Positions 11,465 through 21,712 of a stretch of 64,000 nucleotides of DNA are shown here, piece by piece. Each line of letters begins with the position of its first letter. Positions within the stretch are counted from its first letter, which is position 1. Location: NCBI GenBank assembly GCA_014529385.2, contig CM043942.1:19171991-19235990 (forward strand), read 5' to 3'. The position numbers and the translations under genes were made by a program. This stretch comes from Adiantum capillus-veneris (Eukaryota; Streptophyta; Polypodiopsida; Polypodiales; Pteridaceae). The notes under the pieces were generated by a model. It was not told where the DNA came from. It searched no databases and saw only the letters and a program-made list of their open reading frames with translations.

Positions 11465-11987
11465 CAAAAACTAAAGTTCCTAATGTGTGGCTCTACTCAT
11501 TGCGAACACGTGGATATGTTGAAATGTGAAAACAGACAACGTATGCTCACCGAACCACCAGATGTAGCTCGTGGGTGGAGTTTGCAAAACCAGACTGTAC
11601 ACCCGCAATGTAGGTAATGGTGCGTAGCTCTCGTTGGGGACAACACTCTACACTTCTCCGCACTCAATTCCGACCACCGGTGTGCACGTAGCGTCAAGAT
11701 GAAACTCTCACTCTCTCTCGTACACAATACGCTCACTCACAGACAAAACTTCTTAAAAATGACAAAAGGTTCTTTTTATTAAGGTCAAAATGGTATCAAT
11801 ACCTTACAATCTCGAACCCTAATGTTCCAATTTAACCATCTACTCAATCTAAATGTCAAAAATGGGATACAATCTGGAAGCTTCTGCAAGCCCCACTATT
11901 TACAAAGGTGAAATGTCAGGTTTTATCAATTAAAGCATAATTACAAAAATAATATTCCGCCTAGCAATCATTCTCCGTAGGGTGTGT
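11465..11987 (-). repeat. Partial LTR (tRNA-Asp-primed family), truncated
   Basis: About 520 bp closely match 12360-12905 of the neighbouring full LTR, including the segment with GCTCACC, the CT-rich tract before 'GTACACAATACGCTCACTCACAG' and 'ACCTTACAATCTC'. It stops at 'GGGTGTG' where the next LTR begins, without the TTCTAACA end. It is therefore a partial LTR abutting another, from nested insertion or unequal recombination. Confidence 0.7.
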
Positions 11988-12921
11988 GTTGGACAGATAT
12001 GCCGCGACGAACGTCAGCATAGCGAGAACTCACCTAACATGTAATGTCAGCTAAGGACGAAGCTCGACCCGCAGGCGCGTGGAAGCAATCATAAGGTGTC
12101 AACCTACACTCGACCGACTCCTAACTAATTCCTACAGAGGTCTCTACCAATTGTCTAAGTCACAGCCTTCAAGAGTGCATAAGAGGAAACTTCCTGCAAT
12201 GCTTTCTAGAGCCGAATACCCATCAAACAATCTCGAAACACCATAGAACTTGAAGGAGACCCTAATAATACCAATAAGTCGCTCTCCCTAAGGTCTATGA
12301 ACCAAAATACCAACCCAAAACACCTGGTGCAGAAACACGTAGGATGTCTGGCCGAAATCTGCAGGTCTTCGTTTCCAAAATCTAAAGTGCCTAATGTTTA
12401 GTTATACTCAATGTGAATGCGTGGATATGATGCAATGCAAAATCGGACAACGTATGCTCACCCAAACAACTGGTGAAGCTCGTAGAAGGAGCTCGCAAAA
12501 CCGGACCGTACGCACGCAATGTAGGTATCGGCGCATAGCTCTCATCGGGGGCAACACTCTGCACTTCTTCGCACTAGATTCCGACCACCGGAGCACATGT
12601 AGCATCAAGATGAAGCTCACACTCTCTCTCTCTCTCTCGTACATAGTACGCTCACTCACAGACTTCAAAACTTGTTTTAAAATGACAAAATGTTTTAAGG
12701 TCAAAAGGTGGTATATATACCTTACAATTTCTCAAACCCTAAAGTTCCAAAATCAACCATCTACTCAATATAACTATCAAAACTGGGATACAATCTGGAA
12801 ACTTCTGTAAGTCCCAATAATTACAAGGTGAAAAATCAGGTTTTCCTCAATGAATGAATAATTACAAAAAATAATAATCCTCCGGGTAATTACTGCTGTG
12901 GGGTGTGTACAGCTTCTAACA
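11988..12921 (-). repeat. Full LTR (about 934 bp), minus-strand element
   Basis: On the minus strand it starts TGTTAGAAGC (12921) and ends CTGTCCAACA (11988), with TG..CA ends. Directly outside its start lies a polypurine tract (12922-12939), so this is the 3' LTR of an element whose body extends to the right. A CT-rich tract and an AT-rich TATATATACC stretch near 12710 may be promoter parts. A 67-bp piece of the opposite LTR with its primer site is at 16281-16366. Confidence 0.75.
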
Positions 12922-12939
12922 CTCCCCCCCTCCTTGCTC
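12922..12939 (-). other. Polypurine tract
   Basis: The minus strand reads GAGCAAGGAGGGGGGGAG immediately before LTR start TGTTAG. Polypurine tracts prime plus-strand DNA synthesis in LTR retrotransposons. The adjacency to TG..CA ends is what supports it. Confidence 0.75.
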
Positions 12940-12972
12940 ATGTCGTCCCCGACATGGCCATGATCTGCTGCT

Positions 12973-13275
12973 TCATCTTATCGTTTCCCGCATCTTTAGC
13001 AGTGATTCGTACCTGGCATGTAGGTTCAGCATTGTTGGGCCAAAAATGTCCGTATTGATGTTGAAGAACCCTGTATAGAATGCTTCTTCAAAAGCCTGGA
13101 GGTGATAGGATGGTAGAAACATGATCCTTTGATACAGCGCATGTATCACCTCCTTGGAAGGCTGATCTGACAGATCATAGGCGCATCTGTATGTATCCTG
13201 GAAGAAGAATATGTTGTCGGTCACCTGGCCTGGCTTGAAGGTCTCGAACACTACTAAGATGGTTCTGTAGATTTT
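12973..13275 (-). pseudogene. Unrecognised ORF next to the polypurine tract
   Basis: About 100 residues on the minus strand ('ETFKPGQVTDNIFFFQDTY', 'LPSYHLQAFEEAFYTGFF', 'LNLHARYESLLKMRE') end only 33 bp before the polypurine tract. The N-terminal residues come from a poly-A junction with direct repeat A, so the ORF is truncated there. It looks protein-like, but I recognise no family. Possibilities are a 3' ORF, or the end of pol of the tRNA-Asp-primed element. Confidence 0.45.
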
Positions 13276-15014
13276 ACTCACAAAAAACGAAAAAAAAAAG
13301 AGCAAGAGCAATTAGCAAACGATTATTCACAGTAAAAATCAAAACATTGACTCAGACCTACACATTCGCATCGGTACACTGGAACAGAAACCTATGCCAT
13401 AAAACACCTTTGATCCTCATCACTCGAGTGATGGAGGGTAGGTAGAATTAGTACAAAAGGAGTGTTTCTGTTTTAGAGTTGAGTGATTATCAAAGTTCCT
13501 TTTTTCCACTGACGTGCCTCCTAGAGGTATTCTTGTGTTTCTTAGTGTGTACAGGAACGTGTTGTTGTGGTTAGGATTTGGACCTTCATGGAATCTTTCT
13601 CTCGTTCACACTTCAGATCAAGCGCGACCATCAACACACACAGGTGTTTCTTGTCCATTAGCATTGTCCCTTATCTTTTTGCATCCATGTTTGTTTGCTT
13701 TGATTGTAATGGGTAGCATAATATTCAACGCATTTGCTTAGTACCAAACATTAAATTCAATGATTTTTTTGTCATAATCACTTGTCTAGATTTAAAAATC
13801 AAGCAGTCCGACTAAGCTAGTTTGACCAAGTTAGGTGTCAGACATCTTCTCTTAATACCATGGGGAATGCCTTCCTAATAATCAATGGTTACTTAGGTTC
13901 TTAATCCGATTTAGGCAGCATTATGTGAAAAGTACTAGGGCTTTCTAGTGGGCTTGACCCTATTGACCTTTAGCTTAAGTATTATAAAGGGAGTTTACTT
14001 GTGTGATGAGCCTGGGGAGGTGTATCAGTGTTATATGACCCCCCAAAGTTACAAAATTAAAATGCTGAAAATGAACAAACAAAAAATCAAAGTGCCACAT
14101 TGTAAAATCTTAAGTTGGAAGAGAAATCTCAGCTTGATTGGGTACTTCACTCACATGTATCGCCTATGGTACTAGATCCCTAGAGGTTCCCATTGTGGGC
14201 GCTTTTCCTTGAAAAGCAAAAAACCCAAGGCATACAAAATAAGCACACACATCAAAATTGAATCACTGTGAAAAGACTTTGGGGGGTCAAAGGAAAGGTA
14301 ATCAGTCAGGCGATGATTTCATGAGAAATTCCTTTTATCGTAGCTTAACTACAAGGTCTTCTAGGTATAGCCTCTAGTCATCCCTCGAACATGAAATACT
14401 TGGCTCTCGTGATTAAACAACTTAATTGACCATAGAAAATTAAGAAGCTTACCCATGGTATTAATAGTCGATCTCTAGTGCCTTTCGACCGTTAAATTAG
14501 CGACCCCAGACTTGTTTAATTTTTTACCTTTACATCTCTTTATGCATTTGATTATATTGCAATTTAATTTTTATTGCTGACAAATTGTCTAAAATTCTGT
14601 TACCAATCAATTTGTCTGCCTAAAACTGCATATGCTTTTCAATCGCTTATGAGAATGCAATTACTGTGCCAATGTTGTTTGATTTTGCAGTGACTGAAGA
14701 AGGCTAAGGACATTCATCTCAAATGCTCTTCCACCTCGACGAACGAGCTTCAACTCAATACCTTCCGAGGACAGAATCTAAATCAGGAAGGGGGGCATGT
14801 TAACCCGCACGGCTCACGGACACCATATCACCTACGACGGACGTTCTACCCTACGGCGGACATTGTATTATTTATTTGGTAGAGTCAGGTACCGGGCTTG
14901 TCGGTCCAATAGGAAAAGGGTAAGAGTGATCGCCGATGAGAGGCGCACTCTAACTGGAACATTCAAGGGATTAGTTGGGTAAGCATGGGCGCCCAGGTGT
15001 GAATGGGGCGAGCT

Positions 15015-15024
15015 CATATAAAAG
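15015..15024 (+). promoter_or_regulatory. TATA box of LTR family X
   Basis: CATATAAAAG followed about 30 bp later by a CT-rich start region ('CTCATTCTC'). The same box is conserved at 19823-19832 in copy B. It would drive rightward transcription through the microsatellite leader. Confidence 0.55.
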
Positions 15025-15103
15025 TCAACTAATCCTAAATTCACTCATTCTCTTATTTGTGCTCCATCTCCATCTCCATATTCTTCTTCTTCACCTCCTT
15101 GTG

Positions 15104-15106
15104 TGT

Positions 15107-15183
<77 letters not shown>
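15104..15183. repeat. Compound (GT)n(GA)n microsatellite
   Basis: An uninterrupted GT run is followed by a GA run, within the putative LTR X leader. Copy B at the same place has almost only GA (19941-20006). Confidence 0.95.
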
Positions 15184-15554
15184 TGGGCGATCGAGCATTA
15201 CGAAGGCACGACGGCGGTGGCGAAGCGGTAGAGCGCGGCGAAGCGGTGGCTCCTTCTTCTTCGCGGCGAGGAATCCTCCACGAAGTAAGTGTAGAGCGGT
15301 GAGTGACACACCATCGCCTTCTTTGAGCTTACTAGTTTAGGCTTGTTGTGTGCTTGGAGCCATTTGTGGCTCGCACACGGTGTATCGGCAAGTTCCTTGC
15401 ATTGACACGTGCGACATACGCGCACACCTGGCTTAAAATTAATTTTTTTTCTGACAGGAATGCTCCTGATGCTTCGTAGGTCTATCAGAAACACTCACAG
15501 TAACTTTTGGACTTCAATTAGGATTTCAAACACACTTTTGCATCTTTTTGCGTC

Positions 15555-16200
15555 TTTTACAAACTTGTTATGATTTTACCAAGCAAGTGTACATGCATGA
15601 AATGTTCTAGATCCTAAACCATGATGTCCTACTTACTCTACTCCTACCTATCCTGTGAAATGGTGATGATGGTGTTTTTTGGTTGCTTTTTGGCCTCTCC
15701 GGACTCTCAAGATCTCCTCTCACCGCTTCTACCACTCCAACTCATACTCTAGAACTCGACTACCACCTAAAACTACCTAATTCTACCTCATCTACCTAAG
15801 TCGAAGGATCTAGGCCAGGCACACGCTTCCTAGACTCCCTCTAAGACATAGAGAGTCCTCCACCCTCTGATCCTATCTTTTACAAACTTGTTATGATTTT
15901 ACCAAGCAAGTGTACATGCATGAAATGTTCTAGATCCTAAACCATGATGTCCTACTTACTCTACTCCTACCTATCCTGTGAAATGGTGATGATGGTGTTT
16001 TTTGGTTGCTTTTTGGACTCTCCGGACTCTCAAGATCTCCTCTCACCGCTTCTACCACTCCAACTCATACTCTAGAACTCGACTACCACCTAAAACTACC
16101 TAAGTCTACCTCATCTACCTAAGTCGAAGGATCTAGGTTAGGCACACGCTTCCTAGACTCCCTCTAAGACATAGAGAGTCCTCCACCCTCTGATCCTATC
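15555..16200. repeat. 323-bp tandem duplication
   Basis: 15555-15877 is repeated at 15878-16200 with only a few substitutions. Copy B has a single unit. The first unit is shared with B up to 15840, so the tandem copy was gained or lost after the A/B duplication. Confidence 0.9.
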
Positions 16201-16280
16201 TAAATGTAAAGCGAGACTCTTGGCAAGCCAAAAATCCCAATCCTCAAGGATTAGTCTCGGTCACCTACCTAAAGTTTTCG

Positions 16281-16298
16281 TCCCCGGCAGCGGCGCCA
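16281..16298 (-). other. tRNA-Asp primer-binding site
   Basis: The minus strand reads TGGCGCCGCTGCCGGGGA, complementary to the 3' end of plant tRNA-Asp and typical of Athila/Tat-like Gypsy elements. It lies one base from the LTR start TGTTGG at 16300. It marks the 5' end of a minus-strand element whose 3' LTR is probably 11988-12921, with repeat A inserted between. Confidence 0.75.
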
Positions 16299-16299
16299 A

Positions 16300-16366
16300 T
16301 GTTGGACGGATACGCAGCGACAGACGTCAGCACAGCGAGAACTCACCTAACATGTAATGTCAGCTA
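16300..16366 (-). repeat. 67-bp LTR remnant
   Basis: Matches the first 67 bp (plus-strand reading) of the LTR at 11988, including AACTCACCTAACATGTAATG, then switches abruptly to plus-strand pol sequence. The 5' LTR was cut here by an insertion or deletion junction. Confidence 0.8.
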
Positions 16367-16464
16367 CGGATTTCATGTCTTCAGAAGTTAGAACCACCAT
16401 CATGTCCAAACTATATAAAGACCCTGAGCTAGTGTCGGCTCTTTGAGCCTTCCTCAATGGAGAA

Positions 16465-17193
16465 TTGAAGTTTGGGCTACCACAATTTGCACAGATGGAT
16501 GGAGCTGAGGAGATGCCAATAGAGGAGGAACACTTAGATCCACAACCCAACCTAGATGAGAACCTTGTTATAGAAATACCTGTTAACAAGTTGGGACAAT
16601 ACTTTGAGGGTGATGAATCCAATGCAACTATGCCAATCACTACTAAGGGATTAACTGTGAAGGGAATCCTTGATGGTGGCGCTGGGGTTAGCATTGTGAC
16701 TAAAAATTGCTGGGAAACTATGGGAAGACCTCACCTTGCGACCACAACCATAGTAGTGAAGATGGCCAATGTGTCTATTGTTAAACCTATTGGGATGCTA
16801 GAATATCTCAAGATCAAGGTGTTTGGACATAAAATAAGGGTTACCTTCATTGTTATGGATTTCTCCAAGCACACTATGGCATCTGAGATGATCTTAGGAC
16901 GTCCTTTCATGAGGGAAGCAAAAATGGTGCATGACTGGTCTAAAAACCATGTCTACTTGCAGTTCCAAGATTTTGTCATTCGAGTGGATCTTGTGACGGG
17001 TCGAGCACATCCTCTAGGAAACAGGTTTATAATTGATCATAGATCTGACACCACAGTTCACTCGGCCCCATTGCAGTATTGTTACACGTGTAAAGCGGAC
17101 ACTGATGTTGGGGAAGATTCTCCTTATATGGATGTACTACCTTGGATGACTGAGTCGAAAAATGTGGATTGGGTCCACCTAGTAGCACCATAG
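16465..17193 (+). CDS. Gypsy gag-pol fragment with aspartic protease
   Basis: This 242-residue plus-strand frame holds a retropepsin domain at about residues 55-175: 'GLTVKGILDGGAGVSIVT' (active-site Asp, with Gly where Ser or Thr is usual), 'VMDFSKHTMASEMILGRPFM' and 'VYLQF'. It would process Gag-Pol. It is related to the protease of the minus-strand Gypsy element but lies in opposite orientation. It starts soon after the LTR remnant, so the upstream gag is missing. RT, RNase H and integrase are absent, and the next ORF leads straight to a polypurine tract. Active-site substitution and truncation argue it is inactive. Confidence 0.8.
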   Translation: MKFGLPQFAQMDGAEEMPIEEEHLDPQPNLDENLVIEIPVNKLGQYFEGDESNATMPITTKGLTVKGILDGGAGVSIVTKNCWETMGRPHLATTTIVVKMANVSIVKPIGMLEYLKIKVFGHKIRVTFIVMDFSKHTMASEMILGRPFMREAKMVHDWSKNHVYLQFQDFVIRVDLVTGRAHPLGNRFIIDHRSDTTVHSAPLQYCYTCKADTDVGEDSPYMDVLPWMTESKNVDWVHLVAP

Positions 17194-17326
17194 ACACCTA
17201 GGGAAATAGGGGGACGACCTGGGTAACACCTGAGGGGGATGAAATGCTTGTACCTTTAAATATTCTACAAGCAATGCATATAGATTCTGGCAAGACTCAT
17301 CCTAATATAACGCAGAAAACATACAA

Positions 17327-17917
17327 GTGGGCTCTAAAGCTTCTTTAGCGACCATGGCGGATGCTAAAAAACAGAAGCCTTCTAAGAAACGTCCCACTCG
17401 CTCCAAGAAATGTAAGAAAACGTGGCGCTGGATTCCTAAACGACTATTGGAAGCCCAAGGCTACTATCAAGGAAATGATCAAATCTGGGTGCCAAAACGT
17501 AGATTGTGTTCTTACTTGTCACCTGACCCATGTGAGCTCAATCCTGTAGCTTCAAAACAAATCAACGATCGTGGAAAGAAAAAAATCATAGAATGCTATA
17601 CACCCGCTCTAGAGCTAGTTTGGGTACCAAAGAAAGAACGATTTGTTCCACCTAGCTCAGGAAGGGGTGAGTCCCATGAAGCTTCTAGCTCCTCATATAA
17701 TGCGTCCATAGAGGTAAAAGCTTCTCCACAGCCTCCACCTACAATAGTGGACCTCCATAAAGCTACAAAGGAATCCACACTTCCCAGTGTTCAAGAATCA
17801 CCTGATGAACCACTTCAAGTTCGATCCTGGGAGAGTACCTTACCACCCTTGCAACTGGACGAGGCACCTAAGGTAATAGAAAACTACTGGCAAAAATCCT
17901 CGCCTATTATCGACTAG
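17327..17917 (+). CDS. Basic ORF with repeated W-(V/I)-P-K motifs
   Basis: This 196-residue open frame ends 52 bp before the polypurine tract. It starts Lys/Arg-rich ('KKRPTRSKKCKKTWRW') and has three W-x-P-K motifs ('WRWIPKRLL', 'IWVPKRR', 'LVWVPKKER'), then a Ser/Pro/Glu-rich tail. No catalytic domain is visible. The basic N-terminus and Trp motifs suggest a nucleic-acid-binding gag- or linker-type protein, by inference. An internal ATG at residue 10 has a better context. Its position directly after protease makes the element a deletion derivative, or one with an extra 3' ORF. Confidence 0.5.
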   Translation: MGSKASLATMADAKKQKPSKKRPTRSKKCKKTWRWIPKRLLEAQGYYQGNDQIWVPKRRLCSYLSPDPCELNPVASKQINDRGKKKIIECYTPALELVWVPKKERFVPPSSGRGESHEASSSSYNASIEVKASPQPPPTIVDLHKATKESTLPSVQESPDEPLQVRSWESTLPPLQLDEAPKVIENYWQKSSPIID

Positions 17918-17969
17918 AACAATTGGTTTCAAAGGCTGACGAGCACATTTCAAACGATATGATCTACCC

Positions 17970-18080
17970 AAGGAAGGGGGGAGTGTTTGCTGACAGTCAT
18001 CACTCACTCACTCCCCTCTCAACCTTGTTTCCCTGACCTCTCAATATCCCAATCTTAGGGAATGTATATATAAAGGCTTA
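17970..18080 (+). mobile_element. Polypurine tract, LTR start and TATA box
   Basis: AAGGAAGGGGGGAG (17970-17983) is followed by TGTTTGCTGACAG at 17984 and a TATA box (TATATATAAAGG, about 18065-18076). This is a 3' LTR U3 start for the 16.4-17.9 kb element. Direct repeat B begins at 18081, only a few bases after the TATA box. Confidence 0.65.
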
Positions 18081-19938
18081 TACTCACAAAAAACGAAAAA
18101 AAAAAAGAGCAAGAGCAATTAGCAAACGATTATGCACAGTAAAACTCAAAACATTGACTCAGACCTACACATTCGCATCCGGTACACTGAAACAGAAACC
18201 TATGCCATAAAACACCTTTGATCCTCATCACTCGAGTGATGGAGGGTAGGTAGAATTAGTACAAAAGGAGTGTTTCTGTTTTAGAGTTGAGTGATTATCA
18301 AAGTTCCTTTTTTCCACTGACGTGCCTCCTAGAGGTATTCTTGTGTTTCTTAGTGTGTACAGGAACGTGTTGTTGTGGTTAGGATTTGGACCTTCATGGA
18401 ATATTTCTCTCGTTCACACTTCAGATCAAGCGCAACCATCACCACACACAGGTGTTTCTTGTCCATTAGCATTGTCCCTTATCTTTTTGCATCCATGTTT
18501 GTCTGCTTTGATTGTAATGGGTAGCATAATATTCAACGCATTTGCTTAGTACCAAACATTAAATTCAATGAATTTTTTGTCATAATCACTTGTCTAGATT
18601 TAAAAATCAAGCAGTCCGACTAAGCTAGTTTGACCAAGTTAGGTGTTAGACATCTTCTCTTAATACCATGGGGAATGCCTTCCTAATAATCAATGGTTAC
18701 TTAGGTTCTTAATCCGATTTAGGCAGCATTATGTGAAAAGTACTAGGGCTTTCTAGTGGGCTTGACCCTATTGACCTTTAGCTTAAGTATTATAAAGGGA
18801 GTTTACTTGTGTGATGAGCCTGGGGAGGTGTATCAGTGTTATATGACCCCCCAAAGTTACAAATTTAAAATGCTGAAAATGAACAAACAAAAAATCAAAG
18901 TGCCACATTGTAAAATCTTAAGTTGGAAGAGAAATCTCAGCTTGATTGGGTACTTCACTCACATGTATCGCCTATGGTACTAGATCCCTAGAGGTTCCCA
19001 TTGTGGGCGCTTTTCCTTGAAAAGCAAAAAACCCAAGGCATACAAAATAAGCACACACATCAAAATTGAATCACTGTGAAAAGACTTTGGGGGGTCAAAG
19101 GAAAGGTAATCAGTCAGGCGATGATTTCATGAGAAATTCCTTTTATCGTAGCTTAACTACAAGGTCTTCTAGGTATAGCCTCTAGTCATCCCTCGAACAT
19201 GAAATACTTGGCTCTCGTGATTAAACAACTTAATTGACCATAGAAAATTAAGAAGCTTACCCATGGTATTAATAGTCGATCTCTAGTGCCTTTCGACCGT
19301 TAAATTAGCGACCCCAGACTTGTTTAATTTTTTACCTTTACATCTCTTTATGCATTTGATTATATTGCAATTTAATTTTTATTGCTGACAAATTGTCTAA
19401 AATTCTGTTACCAATCAATTTGTCTTCCTAAAACTGCATATGCTTTTCAATCGCTTATGAGAATGCAATTACTGTGCCAATGTTGTTTGATTTTGGAGTG
19501 ACTGAAGAAGGCTAAGGACATTCATCTCAAATGCTCTTCCACCTCGACGAACGAGCTTCAACTCAATACCTTCCGAGGACGGAATCTAAATCAGGAAGGG
19601 GGGCATGTTAACCCGCACGGCTCACAGACACCCTATCACCTACGACGGACGTTCTACCCTACGGCGGACATTGTATTATTTATTTGGTAGAGTCAGGTAC
19701 CGGGCTTGTCGGTCCAATAGGAAAAGGGTTAGAGTGATCGCCGATGAGAGGCGCACTCTAACTGGAACATTCAAGGGATTAGTTGGGTAAGCATGGGCGC
19801 CCAAGTGTGAATGGGTCGAGCTCATATAAAAGTCAACTAATCCGAAATTCACTCATTCTCTCATTTGTGCAATAGAAGAGTGCTCTTGCTCCATCTCCAT
19901 CTCCATATTCTTCTTCTTCACCTCCTTGTGTGTGTGTA

Positions 19939-20010
<72 letters not shown>

Positions 20011-20663
20011 CGATCGAGCGTTAGGAAGGCACGACGGCGGTGGCGAAGCGGTAGAGCGCGGCGAAGCGGTGGCTCCTTCTTCTTCGCGGCGAGGAATCCT
20101 CCACGAAGTAAGTGTAGAGCGGTGAGTGACACACCATCGCCTTCTTTGAGCTTACTAGTTTAGGCTTGTTGTGTGCTTGGAGCCATTTGTGGCTCGCACA
20201 CGGTGTATCGGCAAGTTCCTTGCATTGACACGTGTGACATACGCGCACACCTGGCTTAAAATTAATTTTTTTCCTGACAGGAATGCTCCTGATGCTCTGT
20301 AGGTCTATCAGAAACACTCACAGTAACTTTTGGACTTCAATTAGGATTTCAAACACACTTTTGCATCTTTTTGCGTCTTTTACAAACTTGTTATGATTTT
20401 ACCAAGCAAGTGTACATGCATGAAATGTTCTAGATCCTAAACCATGATGTCCTACTTACTCTACTCCTACCTATCCTATGAAATGGTGATGATGGTGTTT
20501 TTTGGTTGCTTTTTGGCCTCTCCGGACTCTCAAGATCTCCTCTCACCGCTTCTACCACTCCAACTCATACTCTAGAACTCGACTACCACCTAAAACTACG
20601 TAAGTCTACCTCATCTACCTAAGTCGAAGGATCTAGGCCACGCACACGCTTCCTAGACTCCCT
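18081..20663 (+). repeat. Direct repeat B (about 2.58 kb)
   Basis: Second copy of 13275-15840. It holds the same polypurine tract and LTR start (19606), TATA box (19823) and exon-like GC-rich stretch. It ends at the same base as the A/B homology (CTAGACTCCCT) and then continues into different sequence. Whether A and B are a segmental tandem duplication or two insertions of one element is open. Confidence 0.85.
19941..20006. repeat. (GA)n microsatellite
   Basis: Uninterrupted GA run of about 66 bp in copy B, at the place where copy A has a GT run followed by a shorter GA run. Confidence 0.97.
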
Positions 20664-21460
20664 AACATTATAGATTCCAGTTTTAGAGTGCACTTCTCAT
20701 TGACGATCACTCTTAACCATTCCTACCTGATCGACAAGCCCGGCTGATAACATAATACACTACTAGCGGGTCCAACAAGTCCGGCCCATGGCTACATAAA
20801 AGGTGGTCGCTTGGTGGTAACAGGATTAGTCTAAGGTCACCTACCCAAGGCTTTGTTCCGTGACAACGGCGTCAATGTTGACGGGTACACCGCGAGCGAA
20901 CGCTAGCATAGCGAGAACAGAACCAACAACTCTATGTTGGCCGAGGGCAAAGATTAACCCATAGGCACATGGAAACAAGAAGATAGGTGTGAAACTACTT
21001 CTCGACCTTCTAACACAATCTCTAATCAAGGAAATAAAATCCAAGCATTCTTATGCACTAGTGAAATCAATCCAACCTATGATGCTAATGCTATCTGAAT
21101 CTAGGCCAAATGCATTCGAAATTTCACGAAACTCACAAGATATAATCTCCTTATCACGTGATCAATACCCTATGGACTATGACTTGATAATCGACCTCTT
21201 ACTAGCTCTCGCAACAATTGCATAAAGACAGGCAGCAAAATACCGATTAGCATTTTTCATGGCATATGATCCTAATGTGTAGGCCTATTCTCTGTGAATC
21301 CATAGGTGCAAAGAACTCACCAAACGGACACCTGGTTTGCAAGAAAACTCACCAAGAAGCTCGTAGGAGCTCACTTCATATCGTAGTCGGAATCACACAC
21401 TCTTTTTGTTGAATGGAAGCCTTCGCTACTGCTGACATGATGGTGGTGTTGCTTTAGCAA

Positions 21461-21461
<1 letters not shown>

Positions 21462-21557
<96 letters not shown>
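21462..21557. repeat. (CT)n microsatellite, about 96 bp
   Basis: A pure CT run inside the LTR-like segment. The shorter LTR copies at 11.7 and 12.6 kb have only a few CT units at the homologous place. Confidence 0.97.
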
Positions 21558-21559
<2 letters not shown>

Positions 21560-21599
21560 ACACCACGCACAATGATAATCGAATTTGATCAATTCAAAA

Positions 21600-21712
21600 G
21601 TTGGGTTTAGGGTTACAAAGATTGACTTATATACATTCCTCCATAGAGGAATGTATATAAGTTGCGTTTAGGGTTACAAAGATTGACTTATATACATTCC
21701 TCCATAGATCTT
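21600..21712. repeat. Short tandem duplication
   Basis: The segment GTTGGGTTTAGGGTTACAAA through ATTCCTCCATAG occurs twice, about 60 bp apart. The bases between complete a small inverted repeat (CATTCCTCCATAG / AGGAATG). Confidence 0.85.

Larger units (their letters stand above)
14785..15470 (+). mobile_element. Polypurine tract and LTR of retroelement family X
   Basis: AGGAAGGGGGGCA precedes TGTTAACCCGCACGG at 14798, the usual PPT-to-LTR junction. The same junction recurs at 19606 and 32142. Downstream are a TATA box (15015), a pyrimidine-rich leader, a microsatellite and a GC-rich exon-like stretch ending in a GTAAGT donor at about 15288. A possible acceptor, TTTTCTGACAG, lies near 15458. 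The right LTR end was not resolved. Confidence 0.65.
13275..15840 (+). repeat. Direct repeat A (about 2.57 kb)
   Basis: Nearly identical to 18081-20663 (copy B), 4.8 kb downstream in the same orientation, with scattered substitutions, a poly-A length difference and a different microsatellite. It includes a retroelement 3' end (non-coding 3' region, polypurine tract at 14785-14797) and an LTR-like segment from 14798 with a TATA box. The left junction lies in the ORF next to the 12.9 kb LTR. A third, diverged member is at 31020-32935. Confidence 0.85.

Noticed and set aside
15057-15309. Open frames through the GT/GA microsatellites in repeats A and B
   Set aside because: Val-Cys and Glu-Arg repeats are translations of simple sequence in an LTR leader.
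13275-20663. Repeats A and B as the 5' and 3' LTRs of one element
   Set aside because: Each copy contains its own polypurine tract and LTR start about 1.5 kb inside, and sequence with opposite-strand LTR and primer site lies between them. A simple LTR pair does not explain this.
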